Shown: positions 1-12,344 of the stretch, in pieces | Numbering within the stretch: position 1 is the stretch's first letter | How the letters are laid out: every line of letters begins with the position of its first letter | Source of the DNA: Clusia tigrina | Lineage: Eukaryota; Arthropoda; Insecta; Diptera; Clusiidae | Assembly: GCA_920105625.2 (NCBI GenBank) | Contig: CAKKTE020000052.1 | Span: 1,426,001 to 1,490,000 of the forward strand | Reading direction: 5' to 3' | Length of the DNA stretch: 64,000 nt | Notes under the pieces: model-generated | What the model saw: only the letters and a program-made list of their open reading frames with translations | What the model was told of the DNA's origin: nothing | The model's database searches: none | Program-made: the position numbers and the translations under genes

Positions 1-3000
1 GAAGTCTTATCAGTGTTTGATTTGGCACTCAAGGGTAGCATAGCTTTGAGCGATAGCTTAAATTGACAAGAGGCTCGAGTACTTCATTGTTACAAAATTT
101 CAAGGTTTTATGATGCTCCAGTAAAAAGTTACAAGCATTTGTATGTTGCAAACTTTGATAAGTGTAGGACGTACCATATGGAAGTTAGGGCCATTTGCAG
201 TTTTATCAGTGTTTGATTTAGGACTCAAGGGTAGCATAGCTTTGAGCGATAACTTAAATTGACAAGAGGCTCGAGTACTTTATTGTTACAAAATTGCCAG
301 GTTTTATGACGCTCCAGTAAAAAGTTACAAGCATTTGTATGTTGCAAACTTTGATAGGTGTAGGACGTACCGTATCGAAGTTAGGGCCATTTGAAGTTTT
401 ATCAGTGTTTGATTTGGGACTCAAGGGTAGCATAACTTTGAGCGATAACTTAAATTGACAAGAGGCTCGAGTACTTTATTGTTACAAAATTTCAAGGTTT
501 TATGACGCTCCAGTAAAAAGTTACAAGCATTTGTATGTTGCAAACTTTGATAGGTGTAGGACGTACCGTATAGAAGTTAGGGCCATTTGAAGTTTTATCA
601 GTGTTTGATTTGGGACTGAACGATAGCATAGCTTTGAGCGATAGCTTAAATTGACAAGAGATTCGAGTACTTTATTGTTTCAAAATTTCAAGGTTTTATG
701 ACGCTCCAGTAAAAAGTTACAAGCATTTGTATGTTGCAAACTTTGATAGGTGTAGGACGTACCGTATAGAAGTTAGGGCCATTTGAAGTTTTATCAGTGT
801 TTGATTTGGGACTCAAGGGTAGCATAGCTTTGAGCGATGGCTTAAATTGACAAGAGGCTCGAGTACTTTATTGTTACAAAATTTCAAGGTTTTATGACGC
901 TCCAGTAAAAAGTCACAAGCATTTGTATGTTGCAAACTTTGATAGGTGTAGGACGTGCCGTATAGAAGTTAGGGCCATTTGAAGTTTTATCATTGTTTGA
1001 TTTGGGACTCAAGGGTAGCATAGCTTTGAGCGATAACTTAAATTGACAAGAGGATCGAGTAATTTATTATTACAAAATTTCAAGTTTCTATGACGCTCCA
1101 GTAAAAAGTTACATGCATTTGTATGTTGCAAACTTTGATAGGTGTAGGACGTACCATATAGAAGTTAGGGCCATTTGAAGTTTTATCAGTGTTTGATTTT
1201 TGACTCAAGGGTAGCATAGCTTTGAGCGATAACTTAAATTGACAAGAGGCTCGAGTACTTTATTGTTACAAAATTTCAAGGTTTTATGACGCTCCAGTAA
1301 AAAGCTACAAGCATTTGTATGTTGCAAACTTTGATAGGTGTAGGACGTACCGTATAGAAGTTAGGGCCATTTGAAGTTTTATCAGTGTTTGTTTGGGGAC
1401 TCAAGGGTAGCATAGCTTTGAGCGATAGCTTAAATTGACAAGAGGCTCGAGTACTTTATTGTTACAAAATTTCAAGGTTTTATGACTCTCCAGTAAAAAG
1501 TTACAAGCATTTGTATGTTGCAAACTTTGTTAGGTGTAGGACGTACTGTATAGAAGTTAGGGCCATTTGAAGTTTTATCAGTGTTTGATTTGGGACTCAA
1601 GGGTAGCATAGCTTTGAGCGATAGCTTAAATTGACAAGAGGCTCGAGTACTTTATTGTTACAAAATTTCAAGGTTTTATGACGCTCCAGTAAAAAGTTAC
1701 AAGCATTTGTATGTTGCAAACTTTGATAGGTGTAGGACGTACCGTATACAAGTTAGGGCCATTTGAAGTTTTATCATTTTCTGAATTGGGACTCAAGGGT
1801 AGCATAGCTTTGAGCGATAACTTAAATTGACAAGAGGCTCGAGTACTTTATTGTTACAAAATTGCCAGGTTTTATGACGCTCCAGTAAAAAGTTACAAGC
1901 ATTTGTATGTTGCAAACTTTGATAGGTGTAGGATGTACCGTATAGAAGTTAGGGCCATTTGAAGTTTTATCACTGTTTGATTTGGGACTCAAGGGTAGCA
2001 TAACTTTGAGCGATAACTTAAATTGACAAGAGGCTCGAGTACTTTATTGTTACAAAATTTCAAGGTTTTATGACGCTCCAGTAAAAAGTTACAAGCATTT
2101 GTATGTTGCAAACTTTGATAGGTGTACGACATACCGTATAGAAGTTAGGGCCATTTGAAGTTTTATCAGTGTTTGATTTGGAACTCAAGGGTAGCATAGC
2201 TTTGAGCGATAGCCTAAATAGACAAGAGACCCGAGTACTTTATTGTTACAAAATTTCAAGGTTTTATGACGCTCCAGTAAAAAGTTACAAGCATTTGTAT
2301 GTTGCAAACTTTGATAGGTATAGGACGTACCGTATAGAAGTTAGGGCCATTTGAAGTTTTATCATTGTTTGTTTTGGGACTCAAGGGTAGCATAGCTTTG
2401 AGCGATGGCTTAAATTGACAAGAGGCTCGACTACTTTATTGTTACAAAATTTCAAGGTTTTATGACGCTCCAGAAAAAAGTCACAAGCATTTGTATGTTG
2501 CAAACTTTGATAGGTGTAGGACATACCGGATAGAAGTTAGGGCCATTTGAAGTTTTATCATTGTTTGATTTGGGACTCAAGGGTAGCATAGCTTTGAGCG
2601 ATAACTTAAATTGACAAGAGGCTCGAGTACTTTATTGTTAAAAAATTTCAAGGTTTTATGACGCTCCAGTAAAGAGTTACAAGCATTTGTATGTTGCAAA
2701 CTTTGTTAGGTGTAGGACGTACTGTATAGAAGTTAGGGCCATTTGAAGTTTTATCAGTGTTTGATTTGGGACTCAAGGGTAGCATAGCTTTGAGCGATAG
2801 CTTAAATTGACAAGAGGCTCGAGTACTTTATTGTTACAAAATTTCAAGGTTTTATGACGCTCCAGTAAAAAGTTACAAGCATTTGTATGTTGCAAACTTT
2901 GATAGGTGTAGGACGTACCATATAGAAGTTAGGGCCATTTGAAGTTTTATCAGTGTTTGATTTGGGACTCAAGGGTAGCATAGCTTTGAGCGATAAATTA

Positions 3001-4115
3001 AATTGACAAGAGGCTCGAGTACTTTATTGTTACAAAATTTCAAGGTTTATGACGCTCCAGTAAAAAGTTACAAGCATTTGTATGTTGCAAACTTTGATAG
3101 GTGTAGGACGTACCGTATAGAAGTTAGGGCCATTTGAAGTTTTATCATTGTCTGAATTGGGACTCAAGGGTAGCATAGCTTTGAGAGATAACTTAAATTG
3201 ACAAGAGGCTCGAGTACTTTATTGTTACAAAATTTCAAGGTTTTATGACGCTCCAGGGAAGAGTTACAAGCATTTATATGTGGCAAACTTTGATAGGTGT
3301 AGGACGTACCGTATAGAAGTAAGGGCCATTTGCAGCTTTATCAGTGTTTGATTTGGGACTCAAGGGTAGCATAGCTTTGAGCGATAACTTAAATTGACAA
3401 GAGGATCGAGTACTTTATTGTTACAGAATTTCAAGTTTCTATGACGCTCCAGTAAAAAGTTACAAGCATTTGTATGTTGCAAACTTTGATAGGTGTAGGA
3501 CGTACCGTATAGAAGTTAGGGCCATTTGAAGTTTTATCAGTGTTTGATTTGGGACTGAAGGACAGCATAGCTTTGAGCGATAGCTTAAATTGACAAGAGG
3601 CTCGAGTACTTTATTGTTTCAAAATTTCAAGGTTTTATGACGCTCCAGTAAAAAGTTACAAGCATTTATATGTTGCAAACTTTGATAGGTGTAGGACGTA
3701 CCGTATAGAAGTTAAGGCCATTTGAAGTTTTATCAGTGTTTGTTTGGGGACTCAAGGGTAGCATAGCTTTGAGCGATAGCTTAAATTGACAAGAGGCTCG
3801 ATTACTTTATTGTTACAAAATTTCAAGGTTTTATGACGCTCCAGTAAAAAGTTACAAGCATTTGTATGTTGCCAACTTTGATAGGTGTAGGACGTACCGT
3901 ATAGAAGTTAGGGCCATTTGAAGTTTTATCAGTGTTTGTTTGGGGACTCAAGAGTAGCATAGCTTTGAGCGATTGCTTAAATTGACAATAGGCTCGAGTA
4001 CTTTATTGTTACAAAATTTCAAGGTTTTAAGACGCTCCAGTAAAAAGGTACATGCATTTGTATGTTGCAAACTTTGTTAGGAGTAGGACGTACTGTATAG
4101 AAGTTAGGGCCATTT
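1..4115 (+). repeat. 21-monomer block, first copy
   Basis: It opens with a monomer marked by GAAGTC, ACTTCATT, GATAAGTG and ACCATATGG. Next come GCAG-type (with ATTGCC), CATAAC-type, ACTGAACGA-type, GATGGC-type, ATCGAGTAAT-type and TTTTTGAC-type monomers. It closes with the order TAAATTA, AGAGATAAC/GGGAAGAG, GATCGAG/TTTCTA, ACTGAAGGA/GTTTC, CTCGATTA, and a GGTACATGC monomer with TAAGACG. Length is 21 x 196 minus one base (a missing T near 3045). The left seven and right six monomers recur in the next block; the middle does not correspond one to one. Confidence 0.8.
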
Positions 4116-5362
4116 GAAGTCTTATCAGTGTTTGATTTGGGACTCAAGGGTAGCATAGCTTTGAGCGATAGCTTAAATTGACAAGGGGCTCGAGTACTTC
4201 ATTGTTACAAAATTTCAAGGTTTTATGACGCTCCAGTAAAAAGTTACAAGCATTTGTATGTTGCAAACTTTGATAAGTGTAGGACGTACCATATGGAAGT
4301 TAGGGCCATTTGCAGTTTTATCAGTGTTTGATTCAGGACTCAAGGGTAGCATAGCTTTGAGCGATAACTTAAATTAACAAGAGGCTCGAGTACTTTATTG
4401 TTACAAAATTGCCAGGTTTTATGACGCTCCAGTAAAAAGTTACAAGCATTTGTATGTTGCAAACTTTGATAGGTGTAGGACGTACCGTATAGAAGTTAGG
4501 GCCATTTGAATTTTTATCAGTGTTTGATTTGGGACTCAAGGGTATCATAACTTTGAGCGATAACTTAAATTGACAAGAGGCTCGAGTACTTTATTGTTAC
4601 AAAATTTCAAGGTTTTATGACGCTCCAGTAAAAAGTTACAAGCATTTGTATGTTGCAAACTTTGATAGGTGTAGGACGTACCGTATAGAAGTTAGGGCCA
4701 TTTGAAGTTTTATCAGTGTTTGATTTGGGACTTAACGATAGCATAGCTTTGAGCGATAGCTTAAATTGACAAGAGGTTCGAGTACTTTATTGTTTCAAAA
4801 TTTCAAGGTTTTATGACGCTCCAGTAAAAAGTTACAAGCATTTGTATGTTGCAAACTTTGATAGGTGTAGGACGTATCGTATAGAAGTTTGGGCCATTTG
4901 AAGTTTTATCAGTATTTGATTTGGGACTCAAGGGTAGCATAGCTTTGAGCGATGGCTTAAATTGACAAGAGGCTCGAGTACTTTATTGTTACAAAATTTC
5001 AAGGTTTAATGACGCTCCAGTAAAAAGTCACAAGCATTTGTATGTTGCAAACTTTGATAGGTGTAGGACGTGCCGTATAGAAGTTAGGGCCATTTGAAGT
5101 TTTATCATTGTTTGATTTGGGACTCAAGGGTAGCATAGCTTTGAGCGATAACTTAAATTGACAAGAGGATCGAGTAATTTATTATTACAAAATTTCAAGT
5201 TTCTATGACGCTCCAGTAAAAAGTTACAAGCATTTGTATGTTGCAAACTTTGATAGGTGTAGGACGTACCATATAGAAGTTAGGGCCATTTGAAGTTTTA
5301 TCAGTGTTTGATTTTTGACTCAAGGGTAGCATAGCTTTGAGCGATAACTTAAATTGACAAGA

Positions 5363-5378
5363 GATAACTTAAGTTGAC
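5363..5378 (+). repeat. Local 16-base tandem duplication replacing the XhoI/ScaI region
   Basis: The normal GATAACTTAAATTGAC (monomer 52-67) is followed a few bases later by GATAACTTAAGTTGAC, which replaces GGCTCGAGTAC. The net gain is 5 bases. It is the only such event I saw in the window. Confidence 0.75.
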
Positions 5379-7641
5379 TTTATTGTCACAAAATTTCAAG
5401 GTTTTATGACGCTCCAGTAAAAAGTTACAAGCATTTGTATGTTGCAAACTTTGATAGGTGTAGGACGTACCGTATAGAAGTTAGGGCCATTTGAAGTTTT
5501 ATCAGTGTTTGTTTGGGGACTCAAGGGTAGCATAGCTTTGAGCGATAGCTTAAATTGACAAGAGGCTCGATTACTTTATTGTTACAAAATTTCAAGGTTT
5601 TATGACGCTCCAGTAAAAAGTTACAAGCATTTGTATGTTGCAAACTTTGATAGGTGTAGGACGTACCGTATAGAAGTTAGGGCCATTTGAAGTTTTATCA
5701 GTGTTTGATTTGGGACTTAACGATAGCATAGCTTTGAGCGATAGCTTAAATTGACAAGAGGTTCGAGTACTTTATTGTTTCAAAATTTCAAGGTTTTATG
5801 ACGCTCCAGTTACAAGCATTTGTATGTTGCAAACTTTGATAGGTGTAGGACGTGCCATATATAAGTTAGGGCCATTTGAAGTTTTATCAGAGTTTGATTT
5901 GGGACTCAAGGGTAGCATAGCTTTGAGCGATAAATTAAATTGACAAGAGGCTCGAGTACTTTATTGTTACAAAATTTCAAGGTTTTATGACGCTCCAGTA
6001 AGAAGTTACAAGCATTTGTATGTTGCAAACTTTGATAGGTGTAGGACGTACCGTATAGAAGTAAGGGCCATTTGAAGCTTTATCATTGTCTGAATTGGGA
6101 CTCAAGGGTAGCATAACTTTGAGCGATAACTTAAATTGACAAGAGGCTCGAGTACTTTATTGTTACAAAATTTCAAGGTTTTATGACGCTCCAGTAAAAA
6201 GTTACAAGCATTTGTATGTTGCAAACTTTGATAGGTGTAGGACATACCTTATAGAAGTTAGGGCCATTTGAAGTTTTATCAGTGTTTGATATGGAACTCA
6301 AGGGTAGCATAGCTTTGAGCGATAGCCTAAATAGACAAGAGGCCCGAGTACTTTATTGTTACAAAATTTCAAGGTTTTATGACGCTCCAGTAAAAAGTTA
6401 CAAGCATTTGTATGTTGGTAAACTTTGATAGGTATAGGACGTACCGTATAGAAGTTAGGGCCATTTGAAGTTTTATCATTGTTTGATTTGGGACTCAAGG
6501 GTAGCATAGCTTTGAGCGATAACTTAAATTGACAAGAGGATCGAGTAATTTATTGTTACAAAATTTCAAGTTTCTATGACGCTCCAGTAAACAGTTACAA
6601 GCATTTGTATGTTGCAAACTTTGATAGGTGTAGGACGTACCGTATAGAAGTTAGGGCCATTTGAAGTTTTATCAGTGTTTGATATGGGACTGAAGGATAG
6701 CATAGCTTTGAGCGATAGCTTAAATTGGCAAGAGACTCGAGTACTTTATTGTTTCAAAATTTCAAGGTTTTATGACGCTCCAGTAAAAAGTTACAAGCAT
6801 TTGTATGTTGCAAACTTTGATAGGTGTAGGACGTACCATATAGAAGTTAGGGCCATTTGAAGTTTTATCAGTGTTTGATTTTTGACTCAAGGGTAGCATA
6901 GCTTTGAGCGATAACTTAAATTGACAAGAGGCTCGAGTACTTTATTGTTACAAAATTTCAAGGTTTTATGACGCTCCAGTAAAAAGTTACAAGCATTTGT
7001 ATGTTGCAAACTTTGTTAGGTGTAGGACGTACTGTATAGAAGTTAGGGCCATTTGAAGTTTTATCAGTGTTTGATTTGGGACTCAAGGGTAGCATAGCTT
7101 TGAGCGATAGCTTAAATTGACAAGAGGCTCGAGTACTTTATTGTTACAAAATTTCAAGGTTTTATGACGCTCCAGTAAAAAGTTACAAGCATTTGTATGT
7201 TGCAAACTTTGATAGTTGTAGGACGTACCATATAGAAGTTAGGGCCATTTGAAGTTTTATCAGTGTTTGATTTGGGACTCAAGGGTAGCATAGCTTTGAG
7301 CGATAAATTAAATTGACAAGAGGCTCGAGTACTTTATTGTTACAAAATTTCAAGGTTTATGACGCTCCAGTAAAAAGTTACAAGCATTTGTATGTTGCAA
7401 ACTTTGATAGGTGTAGGACGTACCGTATAGAAGTTAGGGCCATTTGAAGTTTTATCATTGTCTGAATTGGGACTCAAGGGTAGCATAGCTTTGAGAGATA
7501 ACTTAAATTGACAAGAGGCTCGAGTACTTTATTGTTACAAAATTTCAAGGTTTTATGACGCTCCAGGGAAGAGTTACAAGCATTTATATGTGGCAAACTT
7601 TGATAGGTGTAGGACGTACCGTATAGAAGTAAGGGCCATTT

Positions 7642-7837
7642 GCAGCTTTATCAGTGTTTGATTTGGGACTCAAGGGTAGCATAGCTTTGAGCGATAACTT
7701 AAATTGACAAGAGGATCGAGTACTTTATTGTTTCAAAATTTCAAGGTTTTATGACGCTCCAGTAAAAAGTTACAAGCATTTATATGTTGCAAACTTTGAT
7801 AGGTGTAGGACGTACCCTATAGAAGTTAAGGCCATTT
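7642..7837 (+). repeat. Chimeric monomer marking a one-monomer deletion
   Basis: The left part (GCAGC, GATAAC, GGATCGAG) matches the monomer at 3332. The right part (GTTTC, AAGGTTTTA, TTATATG, GTTAAGG) matches the next one at 3528. The switch lies between monomer positions 75 and 91, where the two parents are identical. One monomer is missing relative to the first block. Confidence 0.8.
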
Positions 7838-8229
7838 GAAGTTTTATCAGTGTTTGTTTGGGGACTCAAGGGTAGCATAGCTTTGAGCGATAGCTTAAAT
7901 TGACAAGAGGCTCGATTACTTTATTGTTACAAAATTTCAAGGTTTTATGACGCTCCAGTAAAAAGTTACAAGCATTTGTATGTTGCCAACTTTGATAGGT
8001 GTAGGACGTACCGTATAGAAGTTAGGGCCATTTGAAGTTTTATCAGTGTTTGTTTGGGGACTCAAGAGTAGCATAGCTTTGAGCGATTGCTTAAATTGAC
8101 AATAGGCTCGAGTACTTTATTGTTACAAAATTTCAAGGTTTTAAGACGCTCCAGTAAAAAGGTACATGCATTTGTATGTTGCAAACTTTGTTAGGAGTAG
8201 GACGTACTGTATAGAAGTTAGGGCCATTT

Positions 8230-9796
8230 GAAGTCTTATCAGTGTTTGATTTGGGACTCAAGGGTAGCATAGCTTTGAGCGATAGCTTAAATTGACAAGA
8301 GGCTCGAGTACTTCATTGTTACAAAATTTCAAGGTTTTATGACGCTCCAGTAAAAAGTTACAAGCATTTGTATGTTGCAAACTTTGATAAGTGTAGGACG
8401 TACCATATGGAAGTTAGGGCCATTTGCAGTTTTATCAGTGTTTGATTCAGGACTCAAGGGTAGCATAGCTTTGAGCGATAACTTAAATTAACAAGAGGCT
8501 CGAGTACTTTATTGTTACAAAATTGCCAGGTTTTATGACGCTCCAGTAAAAAGTTACAAGCATTTGTATGTTGCAAACTTTGATAGGTGTAGGACGTACC
8601 GTATAGAAGTTAGGGCCATTTGAATTTTTATCAGTGTTTAATTTGGGACTCAAGGGTATCATAACTTTGAGCGATAACTTAAATTGACAAGAGGCTCGAG
8701 TACTTTATTGTTACAAAATTTCAAGGTTTATGACGCTCCAGTAAAAAGTTACAAGCATTTGTATGTTGCAAACTTTGATAGGTGTAGGACGTACCGTATA
8801 GAAGTTAGGGCCATTTGAAGTTTTATCAGTGTTTGATTTGGGACTGAACGATAGCATAGCTTTGAGCGATAGCTTAAATTGACAAGAGGTTCGAGTACTT
8901 TATTGTTTCAAAATTTCAAGGTTTTATGACGCTCCAGTAAAAAGTTACAAGCATTTGTATGTTGCAAACTTTGATAGGTGTAGGACGTATCGTATAGAAG
9001 TTTGGGCCATTTGAAGTTTTATCAGTGTTTGATTTGGGACTCAAGGGTAGCATAGCTTTGAGCGATGGCTTAAATTGACAAGAGGCTCGAGTACTTTATT
9101 GTTACAAAATTTCAAGGTTTTATGACGCTCCAGTAAAAAGTCACAAGCATTTGTATGTTGCAAACTTTGATAGGTGTAGGACGTGCCGTATAGAAGTTAG
9201 GGCCATTTGAAGTTTTATCATTGTTTGATTTGGGACTCAAGGGTAGCATAGCTTTGAGCGATAACTTAAATTGACAAGAGGATCGAGTAATTTATTATTA
9301 CAAAATTTCAAGTTTCTATGACGCTCCAGTAAAAAGTTACAAGCATTTGTATGTTGCAAACTTTGATAGGTGTAGGACGTACCGTATAGAAGTTAGGGCC
9401 ATTTGAAGTTTTATCAGTGTTTGATTTTTGACTCAAGGGTAGCATAGCTTTGAGCGATAACTTAAATTGACAAGAGGCTCGAGTACTTTATTGTTACAAA
9501 ATTTCAAGGTTTTATGACGCTCCAGTAAAAAGTTACAAGCATTTGTATGTTGCAAACTTTGATAGGTGTAGGACGTACCGTATAGAAGTTAGGGCCATTT
9601 GAATTTTTATCAGTGTTTGATTTGGGACTCAAGGGTATCATAACTTTGAGCGATAACTTAAATTGACAAGAGGCTCGAGTACTTTATTGTTACAAAATTT
9701 CAAGGTTTTATGACGCTCCAGTAAAAAGTTACAAGCATTTGTATGTTGCAAACTTTGATAGGTGTAGGACGTACCGTATAGAAGTTAGGGCCATTT
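8230..9796 (+). repeat. 8-monomer unit, first copy (1567 bp)
   Basis: The order is GAAGTC type, GCAG/ATTGCC type, CATAAC type (with GAATTTTT), ACTGAACGA/GTTTC type, GATGGC/GTCACA/GTGCCG type, ATCGAGTAAT/TTTCTA type, TTTTTGAC type, and a second CATAAC type. It is repeated immediately in the same order. One T is missing in the third monomer, giving 1567 rather than 1568. Confidence 0.85.
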
Positions 9797-11364
9797 GAAG
9801 TTTTATCAGTGTTTGATTTGGGACTGAACGATAGCATAGCTTTGAGCGATAGCTTAAATTGACAAGAGGTTCGAGTACTTCATTGTTACAAAATTTCAAG
9901 GTTTTATGACGCTCCAGTAAAAAGTTACAAGCATTTGTATGTTGCAAACTTTGATAAGTGTAGGACGTACCATATGGAAGTTAGGGCCATTTGCAGTTTT
10001 ATCAGTGTTTGATTCAGGACTCAAGGGTAGCATAGCTTTGAGCGATAACTTAAATTAACAAGAGGCTCGAGTACTTTATTGTTACAAAATTGCCAGGTTT
10101 TATGACGCTCCAGTAAAAAGTTACAAGCATTTGTATGTTGCAAACTTTGATAGGTGTAGGACGTACCGTATAGAAGTTAGGGCCATTTGAATTTTTATCA
10201 GTGTTTAATTTGGGACTCAAGGGTATCATAACTTTGAGCGATAACTTAAATTGACAAGAGGCTCGAGTACTTTATTGTTACAAAATTTCAAGGTTTTATG
10301 ACGCTCCAGTAAAAAGTTACAAGCATTTGTATGTTGCAAACTTTGATAGGTGTAGGACGTACCGTATAGAAGTTAGGGCCATTTGAAGTTTTATCAGTGT
10401 TTGATTTGGGACTGAACGATAGCATAGCTTTGAGCGATAGCTTAAATTGACAAGAGGTTCGAGTACTTTATTGTTTCAAAATTTCAAGGTTTTATGACGC
10501 TCCAGTAAAAAGTTACAAGCATTTGTATGTTGCAAACTTTGATAGGTGTAGGACGTATCGTATAGAAGTTTGGGCCATTTGAAGTTTTATCAGTGTTTGA
10601 TTTGGGACTCAAGGGTAGCATAGCTTTGAGCGATGGCTTAAATTGACAAGAGGCTCGAGTACTTTATTGTTACAAAATTTCAAGGTTTTATGACGCTCCA
10701 GTAAAAAGTCACAAGCATTTGTATGTTGCAAACTTTGATAGGTGTAGGACGTGCCGTATAGAAGTTAGGGCCATTTGAAGTTTTATCATTGTTTGATTTG
10801 GGACTCAAGGGTAGCATAGCTTTGAGCGATAACTTAAATTGACAAGAGGATCGAGTAATTTATTATTACAAAATTTCAAGTTTCTATGACGCTCCAGTAA
10901 AAAGTTACAAGCATTTGTATGTTGCAAACTTTGATAGGTGTAGGACGTACCATATAGAAGTTAGGGCCATTTGAAGTTTTATCAGTGTTTGATTTTTGAC
11001 TCAAGGGTAGCATAGCTTTGAGCGATAACTTAAATTGACAAGAGGCTCGAGTACTTTATTGTTACAAAATTTCAAGGTTTTATGACGCTCCAGTAAAAAG
11101 TTACAAGCATTTGTATGTTGCAAACTTTGATAGGTGTAGGACGTACCGTATAGAAGTTAGGGCCATTTGAATTTTTATCAGTGTTTGATTTGGGACTCAA
11201 GGGTATCATAACTTTGAGCGATAACTTAAATTGACAAGAGGCTCGAGTACTTTATTGTTACAAAATTTCAAGGTTTTATGACGCTCCAGTAAAAAGTTAC
11301 AAGCATTTGTATGTTGCAAACTTTGATAGGTGTAGGACGTACCGTATAGAAGTTAGGGCCATTT
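9797..11364 (+). repeat. 8-monomer unit, second copy (1568 bp), starting with a junction chimera
   Basis: Monomers two to eight match those at 8426-9796 almost base for base. The first monomer (9797-9992) has the left part of the ACTGAACGA/GGTTCGAG type, as at 11365, and from ACTTCATT onward is the GAAGTC type, as at 8230 (GATAAGTG, ACCATATGG). That places the crossover at about monomer 75-84. Confidence 0.87.
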
Positions 11365-11952
11365 GAAGTTTTATCAGTGTTTGATTTGGGACTGAACGAT
11401 AGCATAGCTTTGAGCGATAGCTTAAATTGACAAGAGGTTCGAGTACTTTATTGTTTCAAAATTTCAAGGTTTTATGACGCTCCAGTAAAAAGTTACAAGC
11501 ATTTGTATGTTGCAAACTTTGATAGGTGTAGGACGTATCGTATAGAAGTTAGGGCCATTTGAAGTTTTATCAGTGTTTGTTTGGGGACTCAAGGGTAGCA
11601 TAGCTTTGAGCGATAGCTTAAATTGACAAGAGGCTCGATTACTTTATTGTTACAAAATTTCAAGGTTTTATGACTCTCCAGTAAAAAGTTACAAGCATTT
11701 GTATGTTGCAAACTTTGTTAGGTGTAGGACGTACTGTATAGAAGTTAGGGCCATTTGAAGTTTTATCAGTGTTTGATTTGGGACTCAAGGGTAGCATAGC
11801 TTTGAGCGATAGCTTAAATTGACAAGAGGCTCGAGTACTTTATTGTTACAAAATTTCAAGGTTTTATTACGCTCCAGTAAAAAGTTACAAGCATTTGTAT
11901 GTTGCAAACTTTGATAGGTGTAGGACGTGCCATATATAAGTTAGGGCCATTT

Positions 11953-12344
11953 GAAGTTTTATCAGTGTTTGATTTGGAACTCAAGGGTAGCATAGCTTTG
12001 AGCGATAAATTAAATTGACAAGAGGCTCGAGTACTTTATTGTTACAAAATTTCAAGGTTTTATGACGCTCCAGTAAGAAGTTACAAGCATTTGTATGTTG
12101 CAAACTTTGATAGGTGTAGGACGTACCGTATAGAAGTTAGGGCCATTTGAAGCTTTATCATTGTCTGAATTGGGACTCAAGGGTAGCATAACTTTGAGCG
12201 ATAACTTAAATTGACAAGAGGCTCGAGTACTTTATTGTTACAAAATTTCAAGGTTTTATGACGTTCCAGTAAAAAGTTACAAGCATTTGTATGTTGCAAA
12301 CTTTGATAGGTGTAGAACGTGCCATATATAAGTTAGGGCCATTT
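11953..12344 (+). repeat. Dimer unit, first copy (392 bp)
   Basis: This is followed at once by a second copy (12345-12736). Its second monomer (12149) begins like 12541 (GAAGCTTTATCATTGTCTGA, CATAAC) but ends with GTGCCATATATAAG, the ending of the monomer at 11757. This left-downstream, right-upstream mosaic is the scar expected of a two-monomer tandem duplication. Confidence 0.8.

Larger units (their letters stand above)
4116..8229 (+). repeat. 21-monomer block, second copy, rearranged in the middle
   Basis: It starts with the same GAAGTC monomer series as base 1 and ends with the same TAAATTA ... GGTACATGC series. Inside are a 5-base net insertion (5363-5378 duplication), a 7-base deletion at 5810/5811, a one-base insertion near 6417 (GTTGGTAAAC in place of GTTGCAAAC) and a one-base deletion near 7355. 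Together these give 4114 bp. The monomer at 7642 is a chimera that merges two monomers kept separate in the first block, so equal monomer number hides internal gains and losses. Confidence 0.78.

Noticed and set aside
2169..2354. Family of 61-codon plus-strand frames, many copies
   Set aside because: They open through single changes of the TGA at monomer 64-66 and mostly start with GTG. The frame shifts by one base each monomer, so they are not treated as genes.
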